From assembly GCA_950295325.1 (NCBI GenBank), contig OX485805.1, positions 38,987,501-39,047,500 on the forward strand: a DNA stretch of 60,000 bases. The letters run 5' to 3'. Position numbers and translations under genes: made by a program. The notes under the pieces are model-generated. The model searched no databases. It was not told the origin of the DNA and worked only from the letters and a program-made list of their open reading frames with translations. The stretch comes from Polytrichum commune. Its lineage: Eukaryota; Streptophyta; Polytrichopsida; Polytrichales; Polytrichaceae. Below are positions 1 to 11,291 of this stretch, piece by piece. Numbering within the stretch: position 1 is the first letter of the stretch; each line of letters starts with the position of its first letter.

Positions 1-699
1 TTCATAGGAGGGGAACCAACCTTCCTACTTTGCTTTCGGGACTCACCCCTTAATCGGTAACCTATTCCCCAATGTGGACTTCCATCCATGGAAGTCCAAT
101 CCTATGCTGTTCATCGCGTTGCCGGAGCAACACTACAACAACCCGAACCATACTAGGCAACTATGGCCTCACAATGGGCCAAAGCCCAATGAGGCCGTGC
201 CGTTCGGCCTCGGGTGGGTGAGGCCACACCACCTCAGCCATATAAGCCTCTAGGACTCTACGAGGGGCCCCTACCCCACCGTCAACCAACCTCTTGTCTC
301 TCTACCAAGAGTTGGGGCCAAGTAGACATTTTCCTTTAGCTGCTGGGCCTAGAAGCCCCCAACAGCTTCAGACCACCATAACTTTCTTGTATGATTTTTG
401 ATTCCAACAACCAACCACTCCATCTTCATCTACGCTTCACGTAGATGCCGATGGACCCCTCACTTGACCCATTCATGCAAGTATTGACGACGTTATGCCT
501 GTTTGAACCTTAGCAGTCCCGGGAATGACTCCCAGGCAATGCTCGACCAGGGCGCTGTCCCGCGACAGCGCCCCACTCAAATGGCCATAACTCCTAGCTC
601 ACACCTCCGATTGAGGTGATCTTGAGCAATCTAGAATCACCACGCCATGAGCTACGCATAGCTCATGGCCTTAGTCTTGTACCTCCTAGTCTCCGAGGG
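1..699 (-). mobile_element. Truncated LTR of the 7.2-kb Ty3 family
   Basis: This is the reverse complement of most of the 972-bp LTR found complete at 12906-13877. It shares the conserved blocks (the GGACTTCCA inverted repeat, the GCGCTGTCC inverted repeat and the GCCATGAGCTA inverted repeat). It is cut by the window edge on the left and breaks off at about 699, before the LTR terminus TGTCGCGC is reached. It differs at many positions from the 12.9-kb LTR, so it is an older copy. Confidence 0.85.
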
Positions 700-770
700 T
701 GAGCGGCGTCTGTAGGCTGCGAAGTCTGTGTGAGCGGAGCGGCGAAGTATGTGAGCGGCGAACCCATAAC
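700..770. repeat. GTGAGCGG-type short repeat at a block boundary
   Basis: Several degenerate copies of GTGAGCGGCG follow directly on the broken LTR. Related GAGCGG runs occur at 7073-7104 (opposite strand) and at 27805-27845, also at the edges of transposon-derived blocks. Confidence 0.55.
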
Positions 771-800
771 CCTTGCTTCAAACCCAGTAGGCATCCTTAA

Positions 801-930
801 AGAAAGAAAAAGACAAAGGAGAAGGAGAAGGAGAAGGTGAAGGAGAAGGAGAAGGGGAAGGGGAAGGGGAAGGGGAAGGGGAAGGGGAAGGGGAAGGGGA
901 AGGTGAAGGTGAAGGTGAAGGTGCTTTCTT
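801..930 (+). repeat. GAAGGR hexanucleotide microsatellite
   Basis: A purine-only run of GAAGGA, GAAGGG and GAAGGT hexamers. The open frames across it (Lys/Gly-rich on one strand, Phe/Pro-rich on the other) come from the repeat and are not genes. Confidence 0.9.
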
Positions 931-954
931 TTTCATCGTCCTTAGTAAAATTAG

Positions 955-1790
955 AGGTGAGCATTAGGGGCACTGTCGGATCCGACAGACCCCTACTCCT
1001 ATTGGCAGATATGGGCACCTCGCTTTTGATTTTCGGGAGGTTTAGGGTGAGAGCTGGGGTGGAGGTTTAGGGTGGCTGGATGGTTCTTGTGAGGTTAGAG
1101 GTGAGAGCTAGGGGCATTGTCGGATCCGACAATCCCCTTGGGGCAGAAATGTGCACCCGAATTTTTTATTTTTGTTGGACTTTTTGGTAGGCCAGATGCT
1201 CATTTGGACAGGTATTAGTTGGGGGTTAATGCACGTTAGTGAGGGTTTAGTCATGTTTAGATGCTCTTAGTGTGGTTCGAATTGATAGCTAGGGGGGGAT
1301 TTAGAGGTGCTCTATAATCTGTTTGGCCTTTAAGGGTTTGGGATGCTCTTAATGTGGTTCGATTTGATAGCTAGGAGGGGCACAAACTAGAGGTCAGATT
1401 ATAGTGGAGAGAAACAGGGCAGATTTGCTAGCATATTATGTGAATTCTGGTAGATTATGTGGGTGGCCGAAAGCTCCCAATGAGGCTAAGGTTAGAGGTA
1501 GGGGTCTGAAATGTGTTTGTTAGCACCTGAATATTTGTGGCTGGCTTTAGCTTGTGAGGTATGATATGGAAGCCCAGGGGCACTATCGGATCCGACAGTC
1601 CCCTAGGGGCAGAAATGTGCACCCAAAATTTGATTTTTGTTGGACTTTTTGGTAGGCCAGATGCTCATTCGGGCAGGTATTTAGTGGGGGATTGTGCACG
1701 TTAGTGAGGGTTTAGTCATGTTTAGATGCTCTTAGTGTGGTTCGAATTGATAGCTAGGGGGGGATTTAGAGGTCAGATTACATTTGAAAG
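955..1790. repeat. Palindrome-bearing repeats upstream of gene A
   Basis: Two copies of a unit repeat with a spacing of about 466 bp (palindrome centres near 1125 and 1591), plus a further palindrome at 973-988. Each contains an inverted repeat with the core TGTCGG-AT-CCGACA: 973-988 (CTGTCGG arms, perfect), 1116-1133 (ATTGTCGG arms, perfect) and 1582-1599 (one mismatch). GGGG and CCCC blocks flank each site. The sequence after the palindromes at 1134 and 1600 is nearly the same for about 170 bp. The array lies within 1.1 kb of the gene A start, so it may be promoter or target sequence. Confidence 0.8.
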
Positions 1791-2018
1791 AAACAGGGCA
1801 TATTTGCTAGCATATAATCTGATTTCGGGTGGATTTTGGGGGTAGCTGAAAGCTCACAAGAAGGCTAAGGTTAGAGGTAGGTGGATTTTGTGGGTGGCCG
1901 AAAGCTCCCAATGAGGCTAAGATGAGTTTGGTCGTATTATCATGTAAATATTGGGTGGCATTGTTCATCCTATTGGTTCTTATGTTGGCAAGTAATTGAT
2001 TCTCAGGAGATTGTTGAG

Positions 2019-5000
2019 ATGGTTGCGGATGGAGAGTCATTGGATGTTGGGGTTCGCATTGGCGCTGGGTCATCCCTTAGTGTAGAGGAGCATATGGAGC
2101 AAGGGTCTCCGTTGTCATGTGCTGAACCTACTGGGCTTACACCTGGTAGTGGCGAACCGCAGACACCCGGGATGACACTCACCGGCTCACCACCAGAATC
2201 GGATGTGGGTGTTCGTATAATGGAGTATCGGATTCGCCACAATTTTAAAAAAGATAGTTTTTCAGTTGTTGAGGGCATGAGGATACAACCGGTCGAAAAG
2301 TCCTCTATGAGAATCCCCCTCTGCAGGTTGATTCACATGCCATTGGTTCGGCCAACTCTCCGCAGCGACGTTACAAAGCTCATGGCAGCATTTCAATTTG
2401 GATACCGAGCTGGATCTGCCACTTTTTATGTGTCTACTGCAAATGAGAGTGGAGAGAATCGATTCATTTTTGCCAAAGACAAACGTGAATGGGGAGAGCT
2501 ATGGAATGCAGAAAATGATAAGTTTGAGTCTTTTTTGCGCTCGGATAAAGACTTGATGAGCCTTAGTGGATGCATGTTCTTTGTGTATGATGGTAACCAC
2601 CGCTTGCTAGCGTGGAAGGAGTGTATTGAAACAGATCACAAGGACGATGCACTTTGGTACGAGAAGCATGGTTGCCCAGAATGTGTCATCCTCGACACAA
2701 CGGGTGGGAGTGGAGACGTCCTTAATGCAATGCACGACATAAACAAGTAAGTTTGTTATTTTTTTGAACATTTTTTTCTTCATTTTTTTATTTTCATCTA
2801 ATGCCATTTATCTCAACCGCAACAGGGCTAACCAGACTGCGCACGTTAAGACTAGCCTTGTTCACACTCTACACCGCATCCAAAAATACGGTTCGTATGA
2901 TCTTAGCTACTACCAGCCATTGTTGACCGAGGAGCAATTCCAAGCGTGCAAGAGCAGAGGCCCCAAGAGCCCTTGGTACCCGCTGACCCAGGATCTTATG
3001 GTGTCCTTCATTTTCAATGTAAGTCACTCCAAATTCATCAAGCTCCTACTTCGCATTCATTACTTTTAGTCATGGTCTAACAATTTAGAATACATGTCCA
3101 GCAAGAGATAGCCGATGCGGTAGATGAGGCGGCCCAAATCTTCAAGGAGGAAGTGCCTGTAGATGAGCAGTCAGGGAAGGGGTTGAGTGATGTATTGGAC
3201 GCTGTAATTAAGAAGACGTCTGAGGAACTTGGGCACAAGTTCAACAAACAACAGTCGATCGCAAACCCTGCCCTTGGAAAACAGTTCCTAGATGAGGTAA
3301 TTTCCTTGTCATCCAATTTGGAATTATGCTTTTCGTATTGCTTGCATTCTTTGCAGCATTTTTTCAATAAACATTTTAAAATTTACTTGGCCTTCTATTT
3401 TGATTGCATTTGTTTCAGATTACTAGGCATTATAGCGCCCACCATTCTCAAAAGATTGAGATGACATTGGAGAAATTGCAACTCATTGCCACTACCGCTG
3501 TCGAGCCAGAGTATAAAGTCCGTTGGCTTAAGTGGTGGAACAGTGGAAGTTTCAATCGTGAAGCTATCCGGTTTCCCAAAAGTCCTGCAAGCGAGGACAG
3601 CTTGAAATCTTGGCTCAATAAAGCAGCGTTCTGGGCAGGGGTACGTCTATCCTATTTTCTTTGCTTACCTTTCAATTCTTCATTTTGTGCCAATTCTCAT
3701 GTTCGCCTTGAATTCCTTCACAGCTAGAGGATGCTGCGGTCAAGGAGTTACCGGATATACTAAGTGCATTGGGTGGGCTTGACGGAGACGTGGAAGTTGA
3801 TTCGTTGCCGGATTACTTGGAGAAGTGGCGAATTTGCCTTTAGGATAAGGCGTTCATTGGTCACTTCTCAGGGTCAGATATCTATGGAAAGGGGACGTGG
3901 TGGAAGGATGTCAAAGGCGCTGACAACATTGTCAAGCGCTTAATTTTCCGGTAAGTTAGTTGGGCCATCTTTTGTTCTCATTTATATCAAACTAGTTGTT
4001 TTCTAAGTTGCTTATTGGCCTCACTCCTTGGTTGTGAAGGTACATCAAGCACGAGTTTTTCAAGAAGAAGGCTTTGAAGAAGCTTCCTCCATTTCTGGAT
4101 GCATGGTCGGATTCCTCTTCGCCCACCTTCATTTTTTCCCCGGCTCAAAAGCGCAACTTCTCCCTCCCGCATCTCCGCGAGTGTTGCTGGTACTTGGAGT
4201 GTAAGAGGACGTGGCAGCCGGATGAGGAGGCGGCCTTGAAGATTTGGCTCTCCGGTGGAGAGCCACCTTCTCAAAGCGATGAGGTTGTTCTTCTAGAGAG
4301 TCAGCTTCCGGAGGCGGATGAGGTTGTTGCGACTCTCGATGAGCCCAACACTCAGAAGTCCAAGAGGAGGAAGCGTGCGACTCAAGACGAGTCTTCACTA
4401 AAGAAGCGCGCGAGGAAGCTGAAGACTGTGGAGGATGATCCCCCTGCTTCACCTGAGGCGGCAGTTGCATCCACTGCAACTCTTAGTCAAGTTCCTACTC
4501 TTTCCAGGCCGCCTCCTCCGCCCGTTCTTTCATCTGCTAGGCGTCCTCCAGTTGTTTCAGAATGCATCTTGAATGCCTCTATTCTTCATCAACGTTGTCA
4601 TTTTCAAGATGTTTCCAACTTCATTCTTTCTCTTCCACCCTCCTATCTGCGGAGAGCTCTAGGCGTTGCGAGGTCAGATGTGGGCATGGCTGATCTTGTC
4701 ATTGCCGACCTCCTGGAGAACCTGCCGGTACCCAATGTCTCCGATCCTTCCTATAGTGTGCCTTCCTGGAATGCATTGGATTCCGATTTTATTGGTGAAC
4801 TCTTCGATTTCGCGGACGAGATCCTGCATGACGATGGAGCTCTCCTCCTCTTTCATCCAGATGACAATGGTGATTTCAGGGAGAGCATTGAAGACCACTT
4901 CGCTGCTTTTGGGTTCACGATCTTCAAGGAGTGGCTGGGAGTCAACCGTCTTCGCCTACATTCAGCTAAGCATAAGGACAAGACCACCAACCTCTTCCAA

Positions 5001-5950
5001 GTTGTACTACTTGTTCGTGCCACCAAAACAATTGGATCTGACCTTGATAAGCGGCCCCGGCACTCGTCATTTCGCCTTCGCGATGCCAATGAGCTCAAGG
5101 CTCTTGGCATTGAGCTCGACATGGATGATGCGATTATGAATTATACCGCAACTCCTCTCATGGACGGCTCCAAAGCTTGGCGTGGTCCCCGGGAGAAAGA
5201 TATTTCTTTCATGTCCTCCTTGATCATGGCCACTACGGACATTGGACAGGTTGTGCTGGACGTTAATGCAGGCGTTGGTATGTCCTAATTCACTTGCCAA
5301 CATATCCTAGTTTTCAATTTCTAAGTTTTTTTTTTTTTCCTTTGCTAACCTTTCCTCCGCAACAGGGACTTCTATCCATGCATGCAGGCAGCTTGGGCGC
5401 CATATCGTTGCTCTTGAGGAGGACGAGGACACCTTCAACCGTGTCCTTAAGCCACTTAAGAGTGTTCAGCCTACAGTGAAGGCTCCATCCATTGTTGTTG
5501 CTTCCACGCAGGCTTCACAAGGCACGCAGAAGAGGCCGCCGGCCTTGAAGCGATCGAGGCCAGAGCCCTCGCAGTAAGTGAGTATGATGACCTTCTTCGC
5601 TTATTTTCTTTGTCCATTCAGCTTTTACACTTTCCATCCTCTTTCTTACATTTATCGTGTTTTTTTTCAGACTTGGCGTTGGAGCGGATGTGTTGGGTAC
5701 TCCCACCATGGGATTCACATTGCCTATCTATGCCCATGATATGGCGATGGTACTAGCGGCACAACCTTCTCCTACCGAAGCTAGTTCCCCGTCTCCACGT
5801 TATGACCCCCGTGCCTTAGACTTCTTCGAGCATTCTGCGGAGGTGGATAATGAGTGCCATAGCTTAGATTCCACTTCAGATGAGGGCGGCCATGAGGGTA
5901 GTATCTTTGGAAGTAGGGAATCTAGTAGTGACGACCTCATGGTTGATTGA
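2019..5950 (+). CDS. Gene A: ParB-like / DNA methyltransferase-like protein, one in-frame TAG
   Basis: I can join eight exons with GT-AG introns and a continuous frame: 2019-2746, 2826-3018, 3102-3296, 3419-3640, 3724-3950, 4040-5277, 5366-5573 and 5671-5950 (1097 codons including the stop). Residues near 187-197 read VYDGNHRLLAW, the DGxHR motif of the ParB/sulfiredoxin fold. Exons 6-7 look like the C-terminal half of a beta-class DNA N4C/N6A methyltransferase: a strand DLVIADL, then DPSY (D757), and finally LDVNAGVGTSIHACRQLGR followed by ALEED (residues 928-954), matching SAM-binding motif I and the acidic residue after it. The catalytic DPPY position is uncertain, so it may be inactive. 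A basic, Pro/Ser-rich linker precedes the domain. The frame is broken once, by TAG at 3841-3843 (codon 486), where paralogue gene B has Trp. ParB-methyltransferase fusions are known in phages; a plant version suggests a mobile or transferred origin. An upstream non-coding exon is possible because AG lies just before the start. Confidence 0.72.
3841..3843 (+). other. In-frame TAG in exon 5 of gene A
   Basis: The stop lies between RICL and DKAF. The aligned stretch of gene B reads KLWDHAF, so the ancestral codon was probably TGG and one G-to-A change made TAG. The remaining 611 codons stay open across three more introns. Confidence 0.8.
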
Positions 5951-6289
5951 TTTTGGGTTTGATTGATTTGTTGGTTTGATTTATCGGTATTTGGATTTAT
6001 AAAGTGTTGTGTGGATTTCAATATTCCAATTATCTCATTGAATGCATCTTTTCGTTGTTCTCAAATCACGCTTCACTTGGTGGTCGTCATACTCCAAAGA
6101 GAATTTAGTCCACCATCTTCTCACAATCTTAACCGATAGTCACAAAACAATGTAGCATCCACCCACTCCAATAAAAAGTTGTTGCCTCACACACCTCCTC
6201 CTTGTTTCCTTGAATCATAAGTATTCAATAATACTTGTTGCACACCACCCAACACACTCCAATTCATACTACCCGCATTGCATTCTTCA

Positions 6290-6733
6290 TTTTTGTTCAC
6301 CATCTATAATGTTCACCCTCAAATGTTCACCCTCTATAAATGTTAACCCTCGGGAGTGGATCGAACTTTACATGTATAAAGGTGTTAACAGGTAACAATT
6401 ATAAAATTACTTCTTTGAGCAATATACAAATCTTAACATGTCCTAACTATAAGCAATTGTGAAGAGTAATTGTGAGAGAATATCATACACAAAATTGCAA
6501 ACCCAATCAAAACTTTATTCAATATCAAGTTTACAAATCATGGGTGAATTATGAATGTATTTCAGTCGTTAACATTTATAAAGTCAAATTTACAAAGAAG
6601 GGAACACCGTTTTGTTAACAATTAACAGGTTTAACATTTATAGTGTGCAATATGTAGGGAGTAGAATAAAGTGAACGTTTGGAAATGGTTAACACTTATA
6701 GGTGTAACAGTAATAGAGGGTGGACTGTATGTG
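6290..6733. mobile_element. Possible non-autonomous pogo/mariner-like element
   Basis: The stretch between gene A and the DUF7869 element has no gene. It carries repeated words of the type CACCCTCTATAAATGTTAAC at its left (about 6317-6350) and the inverted counterpart GGTTAACACTTATAGGTGTAAC with TAGAGGGTGGACTG at its right (about 6688-6727), followed by TA. The arms are imperfect and the left end is unclear. Plant pogo-like elements have similar ends and use TA targets, but this is a resemblance only. The rest of 5951-7110 is AT-rich and shows nothing else I can name. Confidence 0.35.
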
Positions 6734-7072
6734 GAGAATTTTTTTCGCCAACCTCCTTCGTGTCACGTTCAAATAGTAAATATTATTTAATTTACCGTAA
6801 TATAAAATATAGTACACCATTTTGGTAATTATAATTGTGACGTCATAGTGATGTAAGCCCTAATTTTGTATTTTATTTTAATATTTCTATGTTTCAAAAA
6901 TCTATTAACTTTATGAATAGGGAAATGTTACTTTATTTCCACGGTAATAGAGTCCATAACTCTCCAAAGTTTCTAAAAATAGTTCAACATTTTTCCCTCA
7001 ATCCCGCGGTTATAGGTGCAATTTCTCTCTCATTTCATGTCTCAAATTGAGTTCTCCGCTCTTCGGTCTTCG

Positions 7073-7104
7073 CTCTCTGCTTTCCGCTCTCCGCTCTCCG
7101 CTCG
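7073..7104 (-). repeat. GAGCGG short repeat beside the DUF7869 array
   Basis: CCGCTCT units (GAGCGG on the minus strand) directly precede the first palindrome of the 7.1-kb array. See the matching runs at 700-770 and 27805-27845. Confidence 0.5.
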
Positions 7105-7116
7105 CATACTAACTTT

Positions 7117-7498
7117 CCCCGGTCGACCGACCCAAACCACTACCTGGTGTGGGTGAATGCACCCTTGTGAGGTTTGGGTCGGTCGACCCAAACCCCTACC
7201 CCAGTGTGTTAGGGTTTTTTTTTCTGACCCTTGTCAGGTTTGGGTCGACCGACCCAAACCACTACCTGGTGTGGGTGGATGCACCCTTGTGAGGTTTGGG
7301 TCGGTCGACCCAAACCCCTACCCCAGTATGTTAGGGTTTTTTCCTGACCTTTATCAGGTTTGGGTCGAACGACCCAAACCCCTACCTGGTGTGGGTGGAT
7401 GCACCCTTGTGAGGTTTGGGTCGGTCGACCCAAACCCCTACCCCAGTGTGTTAGGGGTTCAGTCCGACCCTTATGAGGTTTGGGCTGGTCGACCCAAA
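7117..7498. repeat. Array of TTTGGGTCG-NN-CGACCCAAA palindromes, copy 1
   Basis: Sites start at 7117 (left arm damaged), 7173, 7239, 7295, 7359, 7415 and 7479. Spacing alternates between about 56 and 64-66 bp, so the real unit is a dimer of about 120 bp. The 2-bp centre is GT at 7173, 7295, 7415 and 7479, AC at 7239 and AA at 7359. Because GT and AC are complements, the first sites alternate in polarity. The array sits just upstream of the DUF7869 gene. Confidence 0.92.
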
Positions 7499-7698
7499 CC
7501 CGCACCAAAATAATTTCTGGAACTTGTTTTGGACTTGCACACAGTGTTGGGAGTTCACATTGTAGTTGTGTTGGAAATGTCTTCATCCTCGGTGTCCCCA
7601 TTGATCATGGTGTCTTGCATTTTCCGATATTTGATTCTTTTGGACCCTTACATTCTTTCCATGTGTGTTGAGGTTTCATGTGCATGTGTGTAGGCGCA

Positions 7699-10600
7699 AT
7701 GGAGGGAGTTGGTGGAAGAGGGGATTCCTTCTCTGAAGACATGGGCAACTCCCATTCTACGTCTGGGGATGAGCTAGACATTGTTGGGGAGGATAGTTTT
7801 GATGACAGTGCAGATGAAGGTGACTTGGGGAGTCCTTCGCCATCTGCCCCTTCTTGCCCCACTGTGGAATGTGCTGGGCTTTCACGAGCTTCATGGGTGA
7901 ATTTGGATGTAATACTTGTTAATGACAGTGGAGTTGCTGTGGCGGAGGGTATTTGTCGTAACACACATCCACAAGATTGCATTGATGAAAACCCCCTTGG
8001 CACCGAGGACGTTGGAGTTGTTATATTGGAATCATTCGTACATTCCGAAGTGAATCCAACTCATAGGTTCTCGTTGCGAAGGTGGCCGTTGAGGAATGTG
8101 ACAATTGATGGGGTTAATTTGCATGAGCATGAGCGACGACACATCCAAATCCAAGAGGAGCTTCAAGCAAACATTCGGCCACGCAAAGGCCTACGGAAGT
8201 ACGATACATTGGCACGTCCTACTCCGTCTGCAAATGAGTGTAAACGTCAAAGGTTGCTTTGTGAGGAGTCCATTAGAGAAGTTGCCACAAAGGATTGTTG
8301 TGTACATCGTTGTTGCCAATTGTTCCCAAGGGATAAATTGAAGGCCATCCGTGAGGAAATGTGGCTTGGAGATTTCCGTCTAAGATCCACCAAAAAGCTT
8401 GATGTCCATAGGGCGATACATGTGAACGGAGCGGGTCGCAAGGTCATCACCCTTGAGAGCATAGACGTATGTTGTACCGCATGGTACATCATTCACGGTG
8501 TGTCGAAAGCGGAGTTTTATAGACAAGCCGCGTATGCCAAGGAAGGCCGCCGGTCCCGTCACCATGGGAATACGGGCTTAAAGAAACCAAGGGAAGCAAC
8601 GAGACAAGCAACCGCCACTCTGGCAACCATCATTGTCCCCTTTGCCGATGCAATGCCGCACAAAACACGCACACTCGCAACCGGTGAAAAGGTTGTGGAG
8701 AAGGTTCTTCCTACAAGCACGAAATGGAAAGACATATTGTTGGACGTAAACGCAGTTGGTGAGAAGGCTGGGTTGGACCCTATTTCGTTGTCGAAACTGA
8801 GTGCAATAAAAAAATCGAACTTTAGCGAATACATCACAAAAAGACGAGGCGACAAATTTGCCCGTTGTTCCAAATGTGAGAAGTTGAAACGCCTTCGAGA
8901 TGCACACACGATGGGGACAGAGTCCTATGCCGCACATCAAATGAACTATTTCAAGCATGTGAACATGCAAGAGACACACCGTAATGATTACTACACAAAT
9001 AGAGCTTTGTCCATCTCTAGGCCTTTGGAGGTCCTTACAATCATCCATGATAAAATGGACATGCCAAAAGAGCCTCACCATGTTTTGCAAATCGAATCAA
9101 AGCCACGGACGGCTTTTTTAAGCTTCCTGTATCGGTTACAGGTGATTTTGATAACAATTGCATTGCATTACCTAAACACAAATTTGTGCTTTTAGGTTTG
9201 TACTTGGGGCCATAGATGTACACCATGTGAATTTTTTGATGTTATAGTTGAATATTAAACCATTGGGATGGCTTTGCAGGAATGATTACACATGGGCATG
9301 GTGATGTCAAGTATGCTCATTATGCTCTTGATTTGTATCCGGCGGATTCAAACCACACGATAGGGTCATTTGCAAAGCTTTTACGTGATTTGGAGAAACC
9401 GCCGTCCTATTCATCAAGATTGTTATTTGAAAACTCGGGATCAACACCTCTATATGAAGCGGTCTTGGATGGAAGAGATGTCTGCGTGCACTCCTTGCCG
9501 GAGCCACCAAGTGAAGATGTGATTGCCAAGAATTTGCCCCCAACTCTGCGTGTCCAATTGGACAATTGTGCGAAGGACAATAAAAGTAGATATGTTTTTG
9601 CCTATTGGTCGTTGTTGGTTGCGAAAGGCATTTTCAAGGAGGTTTTTGTGTCCTTTCTATTGGTAGGCCACACGCACGATGATATCGATGCATCTTTTGG
9701 GCGGTGGAGCATGAAGTTGCGCGAGGAGGATTTTCCAACAATCCCATTGTTGATGAAGTCGTACATGGATTTGGAGAACATTCCCGTCATCCCCCATATG
9801 ATCGAGGAGGTTCCAGACTTCAAGGCATTTATAGAACCGTATATTCGAAGCGGAGCACACCGATTGATCGGGCATACGAAGGCACAACAATTTTGGTTCT
9901 ACGTGCGTGACGATGGTGTCCCCGCCATGCAATACAAGTTGTTGTGCACATCACAAGACTGGAGCCCGCCGGAGGGTCTCCTTGTATGGCGTGTTGATGG
10001 GGAGGGAAGGACGATGTTGCCTGACGGAGAGCCTAAGCCTTGCAAACCAATACCCATGAAGAATTTGGAGGACATTTGTAAAGGCATATCAGGCTTCATA
10101 CAATATTGGGAGAGTTTGAGGGTAGCGGATGTTGGTGGATCGTGTTGGCTTCGTTACGGAAGTTGGATACAATATTGGACACGTGTTCGTGGCGCTTTGG
10201 CAAACCTTCATCAAGATACACCCCTTACTTTAAGGCATGGGTTTTGGCCACAAACACGTGTCAATGTACAACCTTCGGAAGCTAGTCTTTTGGGAAATGG
10301 AGAGGTTCGAGAGGAGTTTAATGTGGACGACCATTACGTGGGGCCTGCTAGTAGTCGTCCGCCACCATCTTTCCGCATTGCAGTGGATTGTCATGAAGGT
10401 TATATGCTCATTTTGCGTCCTGGAGATGAGACATATGCAAAGCCAGTGTGGGTGGCAAGAGCTTTGTCCAAACCAAATTTTGTAACTTCCAGCCTTCATT
10501 TTTGACAAATACAAGTAGAGTACTACCGACCGACAACACGGAATGAAGATGTTGTTCGGCATTATACATGCTGGGATACAAACCCTAACTTTCGGTGGAA

Positions 10601-10766
10601 GGTGGATTCTGAGCACAGTCCATCTTGGGTAGATACAGATTCCATATTCATAGCATGGAAACCACGGAAAAATCATAGTGGATCAGTGTCCATCCCTCAA
10701 AAGTACATAACTTTTGCAAAAGACAACCTTGCTCGGATCGCAGAAGAAGCAACCCACGTTGAATGA
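7699..10766 (+). pseudogene. DUF7869-family transposase-like gene, copy 1, frameshifted
   Basis: Two exons, 7699-9141 and 9280-10766, match the intact gene at 43088-46152. ATG 7699 is preferred to an upstream ATG at 7678 because in both copies it follows the conserved junction TGTGTGTAG|GC, which looks like a splice acceptor. Two lesions are visible. One base is missing between 9060 and 9061, inside the segment that reads DKMDHAK in the other copy, so exon 1 goes out of frame. TGA at 10503-10505 replaces an Arg codon (CGA to TGA) and removes the last 87 residues. The predicted RNase H-like core is otherwise recognisable (QLDNCAKDNK near 9557-9586 and HTHDDID near 9670-9690). Confidence 0.85.
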
Positions 10767-11291
10767 GAAGTTGAGAGGATTGTGTTAGCATGATTATAGT
10801 GTAATATGTAATTCGACGAATAAATATTACTCATATGTGTGCTCCTCAAACTTGGGGCAAAGTTTGGGTAGAACTTGTGAATGCTATATTGTTTGGGGTT
10901 GGATGAATATCCATTTACTATATTTCAATACAGTTGTGAAGTTCATTTTTTTATTAAGTTTGGGACTAAATTTTCCATTGAAGAAAAATACATTTATTGC
11001 ATGTACTTTGTATGTTGCAATGTCTATATTTTATTGACCATGCTAATAATAGAAATCATTTAATATGTTTTTTGGATGAAACTAGTTTGGAGTGCTCTAC
11101 CCAAAGTGTTTTTGTTGATGAAGTTGGTGTTGAGTGCTCTACCATATGTGCTTATGTCCACACATAATAGATTTGGGATATTAGAACATATAATATATTT
11201 GAGATTGTTTGCAATATAGTTTCGGAACATGGAATGTTGTTTGATCCATATATTAATTTGAGACTAGAGAAAGTCTCAATTTAACGAATAT

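Larger units (their letters stand above)
7117..11291 (+). mobile_element. DUF7869 element, copy 1 (degenerate)
   Basis: Block homologous to the inverted copy at 42561-47561. The right boundary is where the two copies stop matching, just after CGAATATAGTG, which reads CACTATATTCG from the outside. That resembles the CACTATA end of CACTA/EnSpm transposons. A short hairpin (GAGACT...AGTCTC) lies just inside this end. The left end cannot be fixed: the palindrome array begins at 7117 and no CACTATA is visible before it. The gene inside is broken. Confidence 0.6.

Noticed and set aside
797-1070. Lys/Gly and Phe/Pro-rich frames
   Set aside because: They are the translation of the GAAGGG microsatellite.
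4129-5303. Alternative frames inside exon 6 of gene A
   Set aside because: They overlap the long exon on the other frames or strand, have no motifs and no homologous counterpart in gene B.
7157-7601. Open frames across the palindrome arrays (also 46490-47560, 51610-52060, 53678-54034)
   Set aside because: They encode the palindrome repeat in both strands (GRSTQT, FGSVDPN type peptides) and arise because the unit lacks stops, not because it is coding.
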